From contig NC_066531.1 of NCBI RefSeq assembly GCF_024679095.1, positions 5,778,261 to 5,842,260 of the forward strand: 64,000 nt of DNA. Direction: 5' to 3'. This DNA is from Eriocheir sinensis. Its lineage: Eukaryota; Arthropoda; Malacostraca; Decapoda; Varunidae. The notes beneath the pieces were generated by a model. It had not been told where the DNA came from and ran no database searches. It was given only the letters and a program-made list of their open reading frames with translations. Below, piece after piece: positions 45,040 through 55,594 of this stretch. The translations under genes were made by a program, and so were the position numbers. Position 1 is the stretch's first letter. Each line of letters starts with the position of its first letter.

Positions 45040-48000
45040 GGGGGGGGGGGGGACCATAAATTCCCCCAGGGATAACTCCCCTTCTGACTGCCGACTTAAG
45101 AGGTGTCCTGATAACTCCTCGTACCTCATCCTTATCAATTTCTGCAACATTCACGATCTTATATCTAATTTCCATTCTGTGGAACACTATCTCTCCTCCT
45201 CTAAACCTCACCTTCTCTTCCTCACCGAAACACAGGTTTCTGAGGCTACTGACAGCAATCTCTACTCTGTTCCCTCCTACTATCTCTATCCTAAATTTCA
45301 ATCCAAAGCTGGATGTTGCGTCTACGTGCGCAACGACATCACTTGCTCTCGTGCCCACGACCTTGACTCTTCTGAATTTTCCATCATCTGGCTAAGACTT
45401 CATTGTCATTCTATTACTAAATACATCTGTGCTGTTTATCTCTCACCTAACTCTACTAACTATGTAAAATTCTTTGACTATTTGAACTCTAAAGTGGAGC
45501 ACATCTTGACTCACTCTCCCCTCGCTGAAATCTCCATCTTGGAAGATTTCAATGTTCACCATCAGCTTTGGCTTTCATTCTCTTTCACTGACCAGCCTGG
45601 TGAACAAGCCTACAACTTTGCTCTCCTCAACGATCTAGAGCAGTTGGTTCAGCACCCTACACGTATTCCCGACCGTCTTGGAGACCGGCCCAACATTCTA
45701 GACCTCTTCCTTAACTCTAATCCTTCAGTCTACTCTGTCAAACTGTTCTCTCCGCTGGGCTCCTCTGATCACAACCATATTTCTGTATCCTGTCCTATCG
45801 CTCCTGTTTATCCTCTGGACCCATAGGAGAGGCGATGCTTCTGGCATTTTGCCTCAGCTCGGTGGGACGACCTGAGGATGTACCTTTCCGATTTCCCGTG
45901 GAATGATTACTGCTTCCAGGAGAGAGACCCGTCCGTGTGTTCCCAGAGCATCAGAAAGGTCTCTGGAATGGAGGCATACATTCCACGTTCTTTCTCTGCT
46001 CCTCATGCTAAAAAACTTTTTATTTTTTTTTTTTTTTTATTGCCTATTATTGCATCTGCAGCTATCTTCCCTGATGGTCGGCCGGTCGTTCCCAGCTTCT
46101 TCCCTGATGGGCAGCCCAGCCTTGCCCTGGCGCATATGCGAGTGTTTTATGGTGGCGCCATCTGCATTGCCCATCATGCTGCCCCCCGGTTTCTGATTCG
46201 CTTTGACGGTTTCCTCTATCGCCGATGGGTGGGTGGGGGGACAACAGGGTGTCAGTTTTGAGTGTGGGTGGTTTACTGAAAAATCCTGTGGTAGAAAATT
46301 CGAACCGCGTGTGAGTTCACGCCATCACGCGGCGGTCCAGTACAGCGACCAGTACTATCACTTCGGCTTGTTCTCGTGCTATTAAAGATAGAGAGGCAGC
46401 TCACAAAATGTTCCAGAGCCTTCGCACTCCTTCTAACCATGAACTTTACATTTCAACCCGGAATAGTGCCAAATCTATTCTCTGACTTACCAAAACATCT
46501 TTCATCAACATAAAATGTCAACACCTTGCTTTTTCTAATTCTTCCCGTGACTTCTGGCACCTAGCTAAAAATATCTCCACCAATTTATCTTCTTCCTCTT
46601 TCCCTCCTCTCCTTAACCTTGACGGGAGCACTGCCGTCTCATCTATCTCTAAGGCTGAACTCTTCGCTCAAACTTTCTGTAAGAACTCCACCCTGGACGA
46701 TTCTGGGCATATTCCTCCTACTCATACCCCCTCTGACTCCTTTATGCCTGTTATTAAGATTCTTCATAATGATGTTTTATAAGCCCTCTCGCCTCAACTC
46801 TCAGAAGGCTTATGGACCTGATGGAGTGCCTCCTATTGTCCTTAAACACTGCTTCCGTGCTGGCAACCTGCCTGGCCACACTCTTTCGTCTCTGCCTATC
46901 ATCATCTACCTTTCCTTCCTGCTGGAAGTATGCCTTTGTACACCCTGTGCCTAAGAAGGGTAACCGTTCCAATCCCGCAAACTACCGCCCTGTAGCTTTA
47001 CTTTCCTTTCTATCTAAAGCTTTTGAATCAATCCTTAACCGGAAAATTCAAAAGCACCTTTCCACTTCTAACCTTCTATCTGATCGCCAGTATGGGTTCC
47101 GCAAGGGGCGTTCTACTGGCGATCTGCTTGCTCTCTTAACTGAATCTTGGTCATCCTCTCTTAGCCGTTTCGGTGAAACTTTCTCAGTTGCGCTAGACGT
47201 ATCGGAAGCCTTCGATAGAGTCTGGCACAAATCTTTGCTTTCTAAACCGCCCTCTTTCGGATTCTATCCCTCTCTCTGTTCCTTTATCTCCAGTTTCCTT
47301 TCCGACCGTTCTATCTCTGCGGTGGTAGACGGTCACTGTTCTTCCCCTAAACCTATCAACAGTGGTGTTCCACAGGTCTCTGTCCTATCACCCACTCTCT
47401 TCCTGTTATTCATCAATGATCTTCTTTCCATAACAAACTGTCCTGTCCACTCATACGCCGACGACTCCACGCTGCATTATTCAACTTCTTTCAATAGAAG
47501 GCCATCCCAACAGGAAGTACACGACTCCAGACTGGAGGCTGCAGAACGCTTAACCTCAGACCTTGCTATCATTTCCGACTGGGGTAGAAGGAACCTTGTG
47601 TCCTTCAATGCCTCAAAAACTCAATTTCTCCACCTATTAACTCGAAACAATCTTCAAAACACCTATCCCCTATTCTTCGACAACACTCAGCTGTCACCTT
47701 CTTCAACACTAGATATCCTCGGTCTATCTTTAACTCAAAATCTCAACTGGAAACTTCATATCTCCTCTCTCGCTAAATCAGCTTCCTCGAGGTTGGGCGT
47801 TCTGTATCGTCTCCGCCAGTTCTTCTCCCCCACACAGTTGCTATCCATATACAGGGTCCTTGTCCGCCCTCGTATGGATTATGTATCTCTCGTGTGGGGG
47901 GGCTCCACTCACACAGCTCTTCTGGACAGAGTGGAGTCTAAGGCTCTTCGTCTCATCAGCTCTCCTCCTCTTACTGATAGTCTTCTACCTCTTAAATTCC

Positions 48001-48428
48001 GTCGCGCTGTTGCCTCTCTTTCTATCTTCTGTCGCTATTTTCACGCTGACTGCTCTTCTGAACTTGCTAACTGCATGCCTCCCCCCCTCCTGCGGCCCCG
48101 CTACACACGACTTTCTACTCATGCTCATCCCTATACTGTCCAAACCCCTTATGCAAGAGTTAACCAGCATCTTCACTCTTTCATCCCTCACGCTGGTAAA
48201 CTCTGGAACAATCTTCCTTCATCTGTATTTCCTCCTGCCTACGACTTGAACTCTTTCAAGAGGAGGGTATCAGGACACTTCTCCTCCCGAAATTGACCTC
48301 TCTTTAGGCCAGCTCTTTTTATTTATTTTTATTTTTTTTAAGACCAGCGAGTAGTGGGCTTTTTTTATTATTGTTTCCTTTTTTGTGTGCCCTTGAGCTG
48401 TCCCCTTTGTTGTAAAAAAAAAAAAAAA
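45040..48428 (+). pseudogene. LINE-A, nearly complete non-LTR retrotransposon
   Basis: The element encodes the endonuclease and reverse transcriptase for target-primed retrotransposition. The frame is open from about 45,062, upstream of the Val/Met at 45,179 ([17 protein letters not shown]). Endonuclease motifs: [16 protein letters not shown] (usual Gly before DFN is Glu) and SDHNHIS. A frameshift near 45,826 moves to MYLSDFPWNDYCFQERDPS. A SINE-B interrupts at 46,020-46,365. Two in-frame stops and shifts follow before an open 494-codon run (46,812-48,296). RT motifs there: ALDVSEAFDRVW (A), SGVPQVSVLS (B, Val for Gly) and YADDST near 47,454 (C). The C-terminus is THAHPYTVQTPYARVNQHLH. The 3' UTR ends in 16 A at 48,413-48,428. 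Jockey-group clade (CR1/L2/Daphne-like) is not resolved. Inactive, but the least damaged copy here. Confidence 0.9.
46020..46365 (-). repeat. SINE-B inserted in LINE-A
   Basis: The poly(A) tail is seen as a T run at 46,023-46,038. Body blocks GATGGCGCCACCATAAAA and GGAAACCGTCAAAGC; B box CGGTTCGAATTTTC near 46,295. It interrupts the LINE-A frame between AKK and ACSRAIKDRE. No clear target duplication is visible. Confidence 0.82.
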
Positions 48429-48429
48429 G

Positions 48430-49600
48430 ATAGGAGAAGCCTCCCCACCACAGGAGTGTCCAAGGGTGGTCGAGAACAGGTTAGTTTAGGTAATGTGAGG
48501 CTTGAGGGGCTGATTATAATTATAGCTGGAAAAACTGCGTTCATGATCATGGTATCTCCTCTGACACTAATTATGTCCAGCTAGACATCTAAATATTTCA
48601 AAACACAATTACAATAGTCAATGAATATGACTGAGACATACTGCTAAACAACAACAGGTGATATTAATAGTCCTATGATTTGATTGATTACTCTTCATCA
48701 ACAGAGTTCCAAGTGCACCCTTCCCACAAGTCTTATAAACTGCATTTCTTTTCATATGCTAACTATTTGCTTTGAGTCTTTAACGTTACAGATCAGAATC
48801 ATGGTAATTCAAGTAAAAAAAAACACCACTTTTGATTCGTGCCCAGCTGACCCGCTAATGTGCCGTTCATTTTGATTTACACAGCGGTATCTGCACGGCT
48901 GTACTCACTCATGATTGTCACTTCCATTCACTACTAAGCATGTCAGTCGGATATTTACGTATAAAACATGGAAAACAATAAGTAGAGACTGAAAACTGAG
49001 GATAACTCATCGCCGCTGCGGCTAGGTGTCACTCACTTCGTCTTTTTCACGTCTCTCTCCACTTATTTACGTCACTATTATACGTTATCATACTCTTTCA
49101 ACTACCGAGGTTATCGCAATTACATTTCCATGTTCAGGAACCACCGATACAAGCAGTCAGACGGAAAAACAAACCTGAGGCGGCAGTATTTATCCACCTT
49201 ACCACGCCTCCGGTAACTCACGGGTGCTCGGAGCCGCGGTAACTTTTGGCCTTACCAGAGGTGCGGTAAGTGGTTGATGAATGCGAATTTACCGGGTGGG
49301 CGGAGATACCGCGAAACCTACCAGACAGAGGTCCGGTAAATGGTATGATGAATCCCGCCCCTGGTAGGCAAACCGGAAAGCAGAAAAAAACAGGTCACAA
49401 GAAGAAGATAACGAACAACGAGACGCGGAGGAAACTGAAGGAAGCAACAGCAGAGTCCTCAGGCAGGATTGAAACTTACAACAGTCTGGGAGAGAGCGAA
49501 CTAGTTATCTTTGCGACGGAGGAAAACAGTTTTACGTATTATTTCTTTAAAGTTTTTTTTTATGAAGAGAATACAAACACAGAGAAAGATAGTCCTCTTG
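48430..49600. other. No gene recognised
   Basis: Beyond the LINE-A tail. Contains two related ~35-bp direct repeats (CTTACCAGAGGTGCGGTAAG at 49,251 and CCTACCAGACAGAGGTCCGG at 49,317, both followed by TGATGAAT). A 118-codon plus ORF (49,270-49,626) is Lys/Glu-rich with no recognisable domain; its end overlaps the MITE terminus. Confidence 0.4.
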
Positions 49601-50033
49601 CTGAGGGGTTCTGTATGCACTTGTAGGTCCACTAAGTTACTCAAAAGTTTGATGTAAGAGACCACCTCAGGGATAAAAAAGACCTTGGGTACACAAGCTG
49701 GATCATGGTAGCAACTTGGGAAATCATTATTTTATATATACCCCTAATACAGCTCCCGAGGGCAAAATAATAGACCATTATATGACATTTAACACATGTA
49801 CAAAGATGATATAGGTGTCTATACATAGGTTTTTGGGCATGGAGGATATGGTACATCATGTTTAAATAGTCTAAGTGCATCAGCCATCTTGGATTTTCAA
49901 AAGGGTTGCAAAAATGTGAAAATACATCGTATGCCACAGCAAAAAAAAAAAAAAAAAAAAAAAAGGCGCCGTCAACTTGGCAGGGCTTTTGAGTGACTTA
50001 TGTGACCTACAAGTGCACACAGGACCCCCTCAG
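49601..50033. mobile_element. MITE-like element with ~48-bp inverted ends
   Basis: Left end 49,601-49,648 and right end 49,986-50,033 are reverse complements with a handful of mismatches. Shared blocks: CTGAGGGG, TGCACTTGTAGGTC, AAGT-ACTCAAAAG. The ~335-bp interior has no ORF for a transposase and includes 24 or so A at about 49,940. No convincing target duplication is seen. Family unknown. Confidence 0.8.
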
Positions 50034-50039
50034 TGTTTG

Positions 50040-50265
50040 CGTACACTACGTATATGTTAATGAATTAATTGAAACAGAGTAATTATGTATATTATTGTAT
50101 TCATGACAATAAATATTTTGAATTTGAAATTTTAAAAGTTTGTATGGTGACACAGTCATTTATGTGTCCTCTCATGTCACAAGCTATGCCTGTCTTTATT
50201 CTGGCCTTTTCACAGTTCATTGGGTTTCATACATTGGTAACTGTCAGGCTGACATTTGCAAAGAC
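50040..50265. other. No gene recognised
   Basis: AT-rich, 71-codon plus ORF (50,069-50,284) without known domain. Confidence 0.4.
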
Positions 50266-50269
50266 ACAT

Positions 50270-50700
50270 TATGTTGCTAATTGACGTCTACAATCACATC
50301 TCTTGGATGCACACTTCTGGCAGTTACAGCCATATGATGTCATCTGGAAGCATCTGAATGCAGCTGTCAGGCATTAGCAAGCCATCCATTTTTCTGAAGC
50401 CATACAGGCTTGGATCAAGAGAAGTTCCAGTGAGACAAGTCATCTGCAAAGGTGCTGCATGAAAGCTTCTACGAATATCCCCATAGTGGAGGTCAAGGTT
50501 GGTGGCAGCTGATCGATTGTCACAGCCTTACTTTTGACGATATATCTGGTATCTTAGTTCATCTGTTTTTTGCATAAAGACCCTGGCTTCAAAACCTGAA
50601 CCAGATAAGCTTCTGCTTTTCCCATTGTCACATCAAGGAATGGGCCATTGGGATTCAGTCCAAATCCTTGTAGGAAGCCAACTGGGTCAGCTTTCAGAGC
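50270..50700 (-). pseudogene. Decayed CXC (tesmin/TSO1-like) cysteine-rich gene piece
   Basis: Minus strand holds LNPNGPFLDVTMGKAEAYLV, then RSAATNLDLHYGDIRRSFHA, LQMTCLTGTSLDPSLYGFRK, MPDSCIQMLPDDIIW, and after a one-base shift GCNCQKCASKRCDCRR near 50,300. The C-x-C-x2-C and C-x-C spacing plus -RCDCRR- matches the cysteine-rich CXC type found in arthropod repeat-associated proteins. At least two frameshifts and a stop. May be a broken host or element-borne exon. Confidence 0.45.
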
Positions 50701-50833
50701 TGCAGCTTTCGTACCAAACTTGCCGACCGTCCTAAAATACGTGTAAAATACGCGACGTGACGTCCCTCCCCCCTCCCTCTTGCCTCCACCAGCAGCGTGC
50801 TGCAGCTATCACTCATTGCATGCTCGAAAATTT

Positions 50834-50930
50834 TAGGGTTGCCACCCGTTCCTTTATATATTGCTCCATTCCGTATTGGAGAGCGAGATGTTGCATTCCA
50901 CAGTTTTCTGACCTCAGGGTGGCAACCCTA
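50834..50930. repeat. Short inverted repeat, 14-bp ends
   Basis: TAGGGTTGCCACCC at 50,834-50,847 is the exact reverse complement of 50,917-50,930. The 69-bp interior has its own weak pairing (TTGCTCCATTCCG / TATTGGAGAGC). It could be a tiny MITE or a regulatory hairpin. Confidence 0.75.
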
Positions 50931-50999
50931 GTTGTGTCATTCAACACAAGAGAGATCGAGGCAAAAGGAGTACGTGCGTACTGTGCGGCTCCCAAGTTT

Positions 51000-51570
51000 G
51001 TGCCAGCGAAACGTAACCATGCCGAGAAGTTGTTATTTTGCTTGTGATTGGAAAAAGAAAAAAAAAATCTTGATGGCGTCAGTGTTAGCCAATATTTCTG
51101 AGCCGACAGTCGTCACGAACGTCCTTCATTAGGCGAAGACTGTCGCCACGACAGTCCCTCATCATTCTTAAGTAGTCGGCACAGACGATTGGGTCAACAG
51201 GAAACGGTAAAAATTTGAAAAATGGCCCCGACGTCAACTTTGTGTTAAGTATTAGCAAATCCTGGCATCTATTATCTTCTTCTTCTTCTTCTTTATGGCG
51301 GACTCGTTGCTAAGGACGCCTCCGTGCAAAACTTAAACATCCGACATGACTTAAGTAAATATGTCAAAAGAAAACTAAAGTACAGATGTATAAATGTCCA
51401 ACAAAAACATCATCAATGGCAAACACAAGAAAATATTGAGTTTTGTAGATAGAAGCAGCCTCAAAGGCTGCTTTACTCCGTCACTCGTCAATACCTTATC
51501 TCCTCCTGCGTCACGACTTGCTCTGCTGAAATTACCGCACCATAACCACGTCATCTGCCCCAATGAGCAC
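51000..51570. other. No gene recognised
   Basis: Flank of the Myb-type exon. (TTC)n near 51,281. No ORF above 72 codons. Confidence 0.4.
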
Positions 51571-51574
51571 ATCT

Positions 51575-51746
51575 ATGGGCCGGAGAACCAGCGCAGAAAA
51601 GGAGTAGTTTAATTGGTCGCCCGATGAAACGGTCATCTTACATAAAATTCATAAAAAATACGTATAATCAGAGGGTGTTATGGGAAGAGTATCACCCCTG
51701 AGGATAAGAAGAGAGCGTGGACTGAAGTGGCAGAAGCTGTAACAAG
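51575..51746 (+). pseudogene. Myb/SANT-like DNA-binding exon
   Basis: Starts ATG (MGRRTSAEKE), then after a stop codon NWSPDETVILHKIHKKY. After one frameshift it reads IIRGCYGKSITPEDKKRAWT, EVAEAVTR, ending at AAG/GTTAGT, a splice donor. The two Trp and the EDKKRAW-EVAEAV helix match the Myb/SANT-like domain of Harbinger partner (NAIF1-type) proteins, which bind transposon ends. The exon abuts the third copy of the satellite array, so that array may lie in its intron. One stop and one shift indicate a relic, or sequencing error. Confidence 0.5.
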
Positions 51747-51749
51747 GTT

Positions 51750-53110
51750 AGTAATAACATATTCATGGTTCAATTAGCTTACAAACTAACCTAACCTAAT
51801 CAATTGGGTATTTTTTGCTTGTGTTAAGCACTGACCTTCCAAACAGAACATACCTTTTCATTCTGTATCTGAATAGTTTCATTATGACCATTTCTGCCAC
51901 AACCCCTTCTCCCTCAACAACCTAACATATCTAAACCTAACCATGCCAAACCTGCCCCGTCCTACCGAGCACATCCTAACTTAACATGCCATGTTTGTTG
52001 GGGGGGAAGAGGGGGTTGGTATAGATAGTTAAGGCATATTTGCCCTTTTTTATTCTTTATTTATTTTTATTTTTTATTATTTTTTTATTGGGGGGAGGAT
52101 GCTAGGCATGCCAGACTATGGACACTTTTACAAGTACTTTATGTCAAGACTATATGGGAATAGGTAGGTTTTGTGAGAATGGTAAAGTAAGATTAAAATA
52201 GTATATTTATAGCATTGGTCAAACAGATTATGGTGATATAATGTTAGAATGGAATGTACTCAAGATAATGAAATTAAGGTTAACGCTTTTATTTTTTTTG
52301 TTACATATTCACATATTCATGATTCAAGTAACTTGCAAACTAACCTAACCTCGTCAAATGGGTATTTTTGTATACAACCACAACCACAGAGTTTCCAAAC
52401 AGGACATACTTTTTCCTACTGCTCCATGTGAATAGCATCATCATGACCATTTCTGCTGCAACCCCCACTCCCTCAACAATCTAACATAACTAAACCAACT
52501 CCTGCTAAACATGTCCTATCAAACGTCCTAACCTAACATGGTAGGTCCCCAAGTTTGTTAGGGTGGAAAGGTTAGTATAAGAGTCAAATCATATTTACCT
52601 GTTATTTTATTTATTCCTTATTTAGATATTTTTTGGGGGGTGGGTTGGGCATGCCAGACTCTCAACACTTTTACAAGTATATCGGAATAGGTAGATTTGA
52701 TGAGAATGGTAGTAAGATTAAAATATTATTTTGATAGCATTGGTCAAACAGTTTCTGGTGATATAATGTTAGGTTGAAGTACTCAAAAGAATGGAATTAA
52801 GATTAATACTTTGATTTTTTGTATAGCTGTATTGTAATATCATCCTACTTAGAGAAAGCATTTTAGAAAAGTAGGTAATGAAAAGTAGTATTTATGGCCA
52901 TGTTCATAACAACTAAAAACTTAATGTCTTATGATGCATGTAAATAAAATACCGGTACTGATTTAGCTTCATCACAGCAAGTATTAAATGTTATTGGAGA
53001 AGGTATGGAAATATATAGCATGCCATAGTGAAACGATTAAGAAACTTGCTTAACATTTATATTCTGACAGTGCCTTCCTGGAGGACCCTGTACGCAGGAT
53101 GACTGTGAGA
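51750..53110 (+). repeat. Tandem array, ~2.4 units of ~580 bp (third copy)
   Basis: Partial unit 51,750-51,968, then units starting near 51,970 and 52,540. Same internal landmarks as 18,905-20,700, including CTAACCTAACCT. Confidence 0.9.
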
Positions 53111-53875
53111 GGCGTTGGTACAACGTACAACAAAATCAAAGCCTCATTGCCTAGTGCAAGAATGAGTAAAGGCAGACTGGTATTTTTTTTAGTTGTTATG
53201 TCTTTATATGTAAAACTTATATTAGTTAGTTTTATGTGCTCACAGAATGCAGCTATACTGGCCACAATGCCTTTATTTCAGCTTAAAGTTAATAAGTTCA
53301 TAGCAGTGAACTGCATATATGATATATAATTTTGTAATGCTCATCTGTCAATGACTATCAATCTATCTAAATACCTTGGCTATCTTCCCCCAATGAAGGG
53401 TGGTAGCCAAGACAGGCACTCACTCACCACATTCACCTCATGTACACCACTCTCTCAGCTGCACAGCCCTGAGGGAGTAAAAACCCTCACTGCCCTCACT
53501 GTATGGGGCAGTGGACCACAGGAACTTTCACCTGGGCCTCACAGCATACACTGGTTTACCTGCCCCTTCATAACAATGACATTTCCCAGCACCTGGAGTG
53601 CCCACACATGTGGCACCACAGATACGCAGGCGCCTACCTAACTATGACTGGTGTATGACATCATAGGCTGCTAGTCTCATGTATTTGAAAGGGTACCAGA
53701 GCCATTCAGCATTGACACAGCTGATGATGTGCTAGGGATAGGACAGCAGCAACAGCAGCAGCAGTCACGCAGTGAAATATTGACTGGCCTGTATGTTTTG
53801 GCAAAAACTTTTATATTCTCATTAAGACAATTTATTAATCACTCTTAAATTAATATACTTTGCAGATACACATTT
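53111..53875. other. No gene seen; shared with 23,406-24,240
   Basis: Contains a CAGCAGCAACAGCAGCAGCAG tract near 53,742-53,764. The 96-codon plus ORF (53,351-53,641) is not open in the middle copy. Confidence 0.45.
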
Positions 53876-53879
53876 TATC

Positions 53880-54250
53880 AGTCAATTATTTTACAACCAA
53901 TAACAAATAGTGGAATATGTCTGTTAATAAGTAATATTTCACCTTTGAGTTCTTTTCTTCAACTACGTACCTATTTAACCCATCCGCTTTACGATTGGCA
54001 TGGATTTGGCTTTCACTGGTAGCCTGGTAACATAATAGTCCCAGGTCTTTCTCTGCCTCTGCGGTGGATAGTGGAGTGTTTCCCATGTGGTACTGGTATG
54101 CTGGATATCCCTCGCAGGTGTAGGACTACATTTTCTTCACTGAATTGTAGCAGCCACTTTTGTTCCATTTTGTAGTTTGGTGATGTTTTCTTGTAGGAAA
54201 TCCGCAGTTAAGTGGTTAAGTTACATGCATTAATCATGACTAATATATAA
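53880..54250 (-). pseudogene. CR1-like LINE thumb fragment, third-copy-specific
   Basis: Minus strand reads MGNTPLSTAEAEKDLGLLCY and then IHANRKADGLNR, the region after motif C in CR1-like reverse transcriptases (MG-TPLST-EEEKDLGV). Absent from the matching place near 23,480-23,500, so it inserted after that duplication, or was lost from the middle copy. Confidence 0.65.
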
Positions 54251-54339
54251 CGCTTTTTTTCAGCCCCGCTGCTGTATTGCTAGAGACCAACCCAGCACAT
54301 TGTTCATTACTTGTGGAAAGAATACCATCACCTGCTCCG

Positions 54340-54435
54340 GAAACAGCCACTGCTTCAACATATGCTGGCCCTATGACACCAGCCACTGCTTCATCATCTG
54401 CTGGCCCAATGACACCTGCCACTGCAAGGATGACA
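54340..54435. repeat. 36-bp minisatellite, 2-3 units
   Basis: CATCATCTGCTGGCCCAATG unit, plus frame GPMTPATASSS. Equivalent of the ~8-unit tract at 23,095-23,405. Confidence 0.85.
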
Positions 54436-54705
54436 ATGAAGCTGCTCCACCACAGTCACCTACTTAATCAGGTTAAGAGATGCCTTTCCTTGGGCAGCAG
54501 TATAATTTTTTGATCCTGGGGCTGAATATTACTGCCTCAAGGCTATGATTTGTCACTTTTTTATTACTGAGGAGGTTAGGGTGGAAGAGTGAAAAATAAT
54601 ATCTGCTGTTTTCGACAGAAATGGTTAGCAAATTCATTCAAAGCACAAAATTAACCAGAAAAAATTGTGTGCCATTGTGGGTGGGTTCACTTGAGATTGG
54701 GCTCC

Positions 54706-55005
54706 AATACGCCTCCGTGGTCTAGCGGTCAGCATGCCTGGCTTCTACGCTGGCCCGGGTTCAGATCCGGCCCGGGCAGTCGGCGTGCAGCTCACCAGCT
54801 GATCATCCTCCCTCTCCAGGCTGGTCGATAAATGGGTACCTGGGGAAACCTGGGGAAGGTAAACTGTGGTAACCCGTATGTCACACTGGCCCTGTGTCCC
54901 GGGGTAATGGGCTCCTCTCACCACAGGCTCAAGGGCAAATGTTACGGAGATGAGCACCGGGCCACGCGCTGCTACAGCGTATGCCCCAACTTTACCTTTA
55001 CCTTT
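54706..55005 (+). repeat. SINE-A, best-preserved copy
   Basis: Head GCCTCCGTGGTCTAGCGGTC (A box) and GGGTTCAGATCC (B box, near 54,758). Body: GGCTGGTCGATAAATGGGTA, CACTGGCCCTGTGTCCC, ACCACAGGCTCAAGGGC and a 3' part ACAGCGTATGCCCCAACTTT. The 146-codon ORF over it is a shadow. Confidence 0.92.
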
Positions 55006-55007
55006 AT

Positions 55008-55078
55008 TGGCTCGACTGACAGACATGGCTTTGTATGTCGAAGGTCACTGGTTCAATCCCCACAGCCAGCTCTCTCTA
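55008..55078 (+). repeat. tRNA-like relic after SINE-A
   Basis: ATTGGCTCGACTGACAGACA as A-box side and ACTGGTTCAATCCCCACAGC as B-box side, with 5' TGGCT pairing roughly with AGCCA at the 3' end. Probably another SINE head or decayed tRNA. Confidence 0.5.
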
Positions 55079-55451
55079 ACTTGGATTTTTCTGAGTTCAC
55101 TAGAGCCTGGATTAATTTATCGGTGTTAAATGAGGAGATTTGCACCGGCACCAAGTCGTGGGTGTTACTAGATACGTTGTTACAATCAGAGGCATCATTT
55201 GGACTTCAAAAGTGGAGGACATTAGGGCAGACAGTTTTATATAGGTACCGATCATATTGCAACTTTATGTAGTCTGTGATGCAGGCAGGATATTCATTAG
55301 CACCTAATTAGACTCATGCTGCTCTCAGTGTTCTCTGATGCCTCACAATCAAAGATGTATAGTACTACCAGCTCAAACGTGCGGCTGTGACATAGGCCTC
55401 TAGGAATAAGCGGCAGTACAGCAGTGCCATGTCTTAACCCCACCTTGGTTG

Positions 55452-55511
<60 letters not shown>

Positions 55512-55529
55512 TTCCTCCTTGTACATTCT

Positions 55530-55591
<62 letters not shown>
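55452..55591. repeat. (CT)n microsatellite, two tracts
   Basis: Tracts 55,452-55,508 and 55,530-55,591, each followed by TTAATTCCT, so the tract plus flank was itself duplicated. Confidence 0.97.

Positions 55592-55594
<3 letters not shown>

Larger units (their letters stand above)
23980..45600 (-). repeat. Right arm of the giant inverted repeat
   Basis: Reverse complement of 1-20,880. It holds the better-preserved copies of every coding element. Its outer end lies at or beyond 45,600, inside the LINE-A ORF, and cannot be fixed because the left arm leaves the window at the matching base. Confidence 0.9.

Noticed and set aside
44897..45358. 153-codon minus ORF
   Set aside because: Antisense shadow of the LINE-A endonuclease region and its 5' flank.
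1..45600. Pure fold-back sequencing artefact as the explanation of the giant repeat
   Set aside because: Not accepted as the default. The arms differ by many substitutions as well as indels, right-arm frames are intact, and a third partial copy exists. It cannot be excluded without read mapping and is flagged as the main caveat.
54263..54470. Possible exon with TTTTTTTTCAG acceptor and CAG/GTTAAG donor
   Set aside because: The acceptor lies at the edge of a CR1-like insertion absent from the duplicate segment, and the exon is mainly the 36-bp minisatellite.
54832..55272. 146-codon plus ORF
   Set aside because: Covers SINE-A body and the tRNA-like relic; not open in the matching middle copy.
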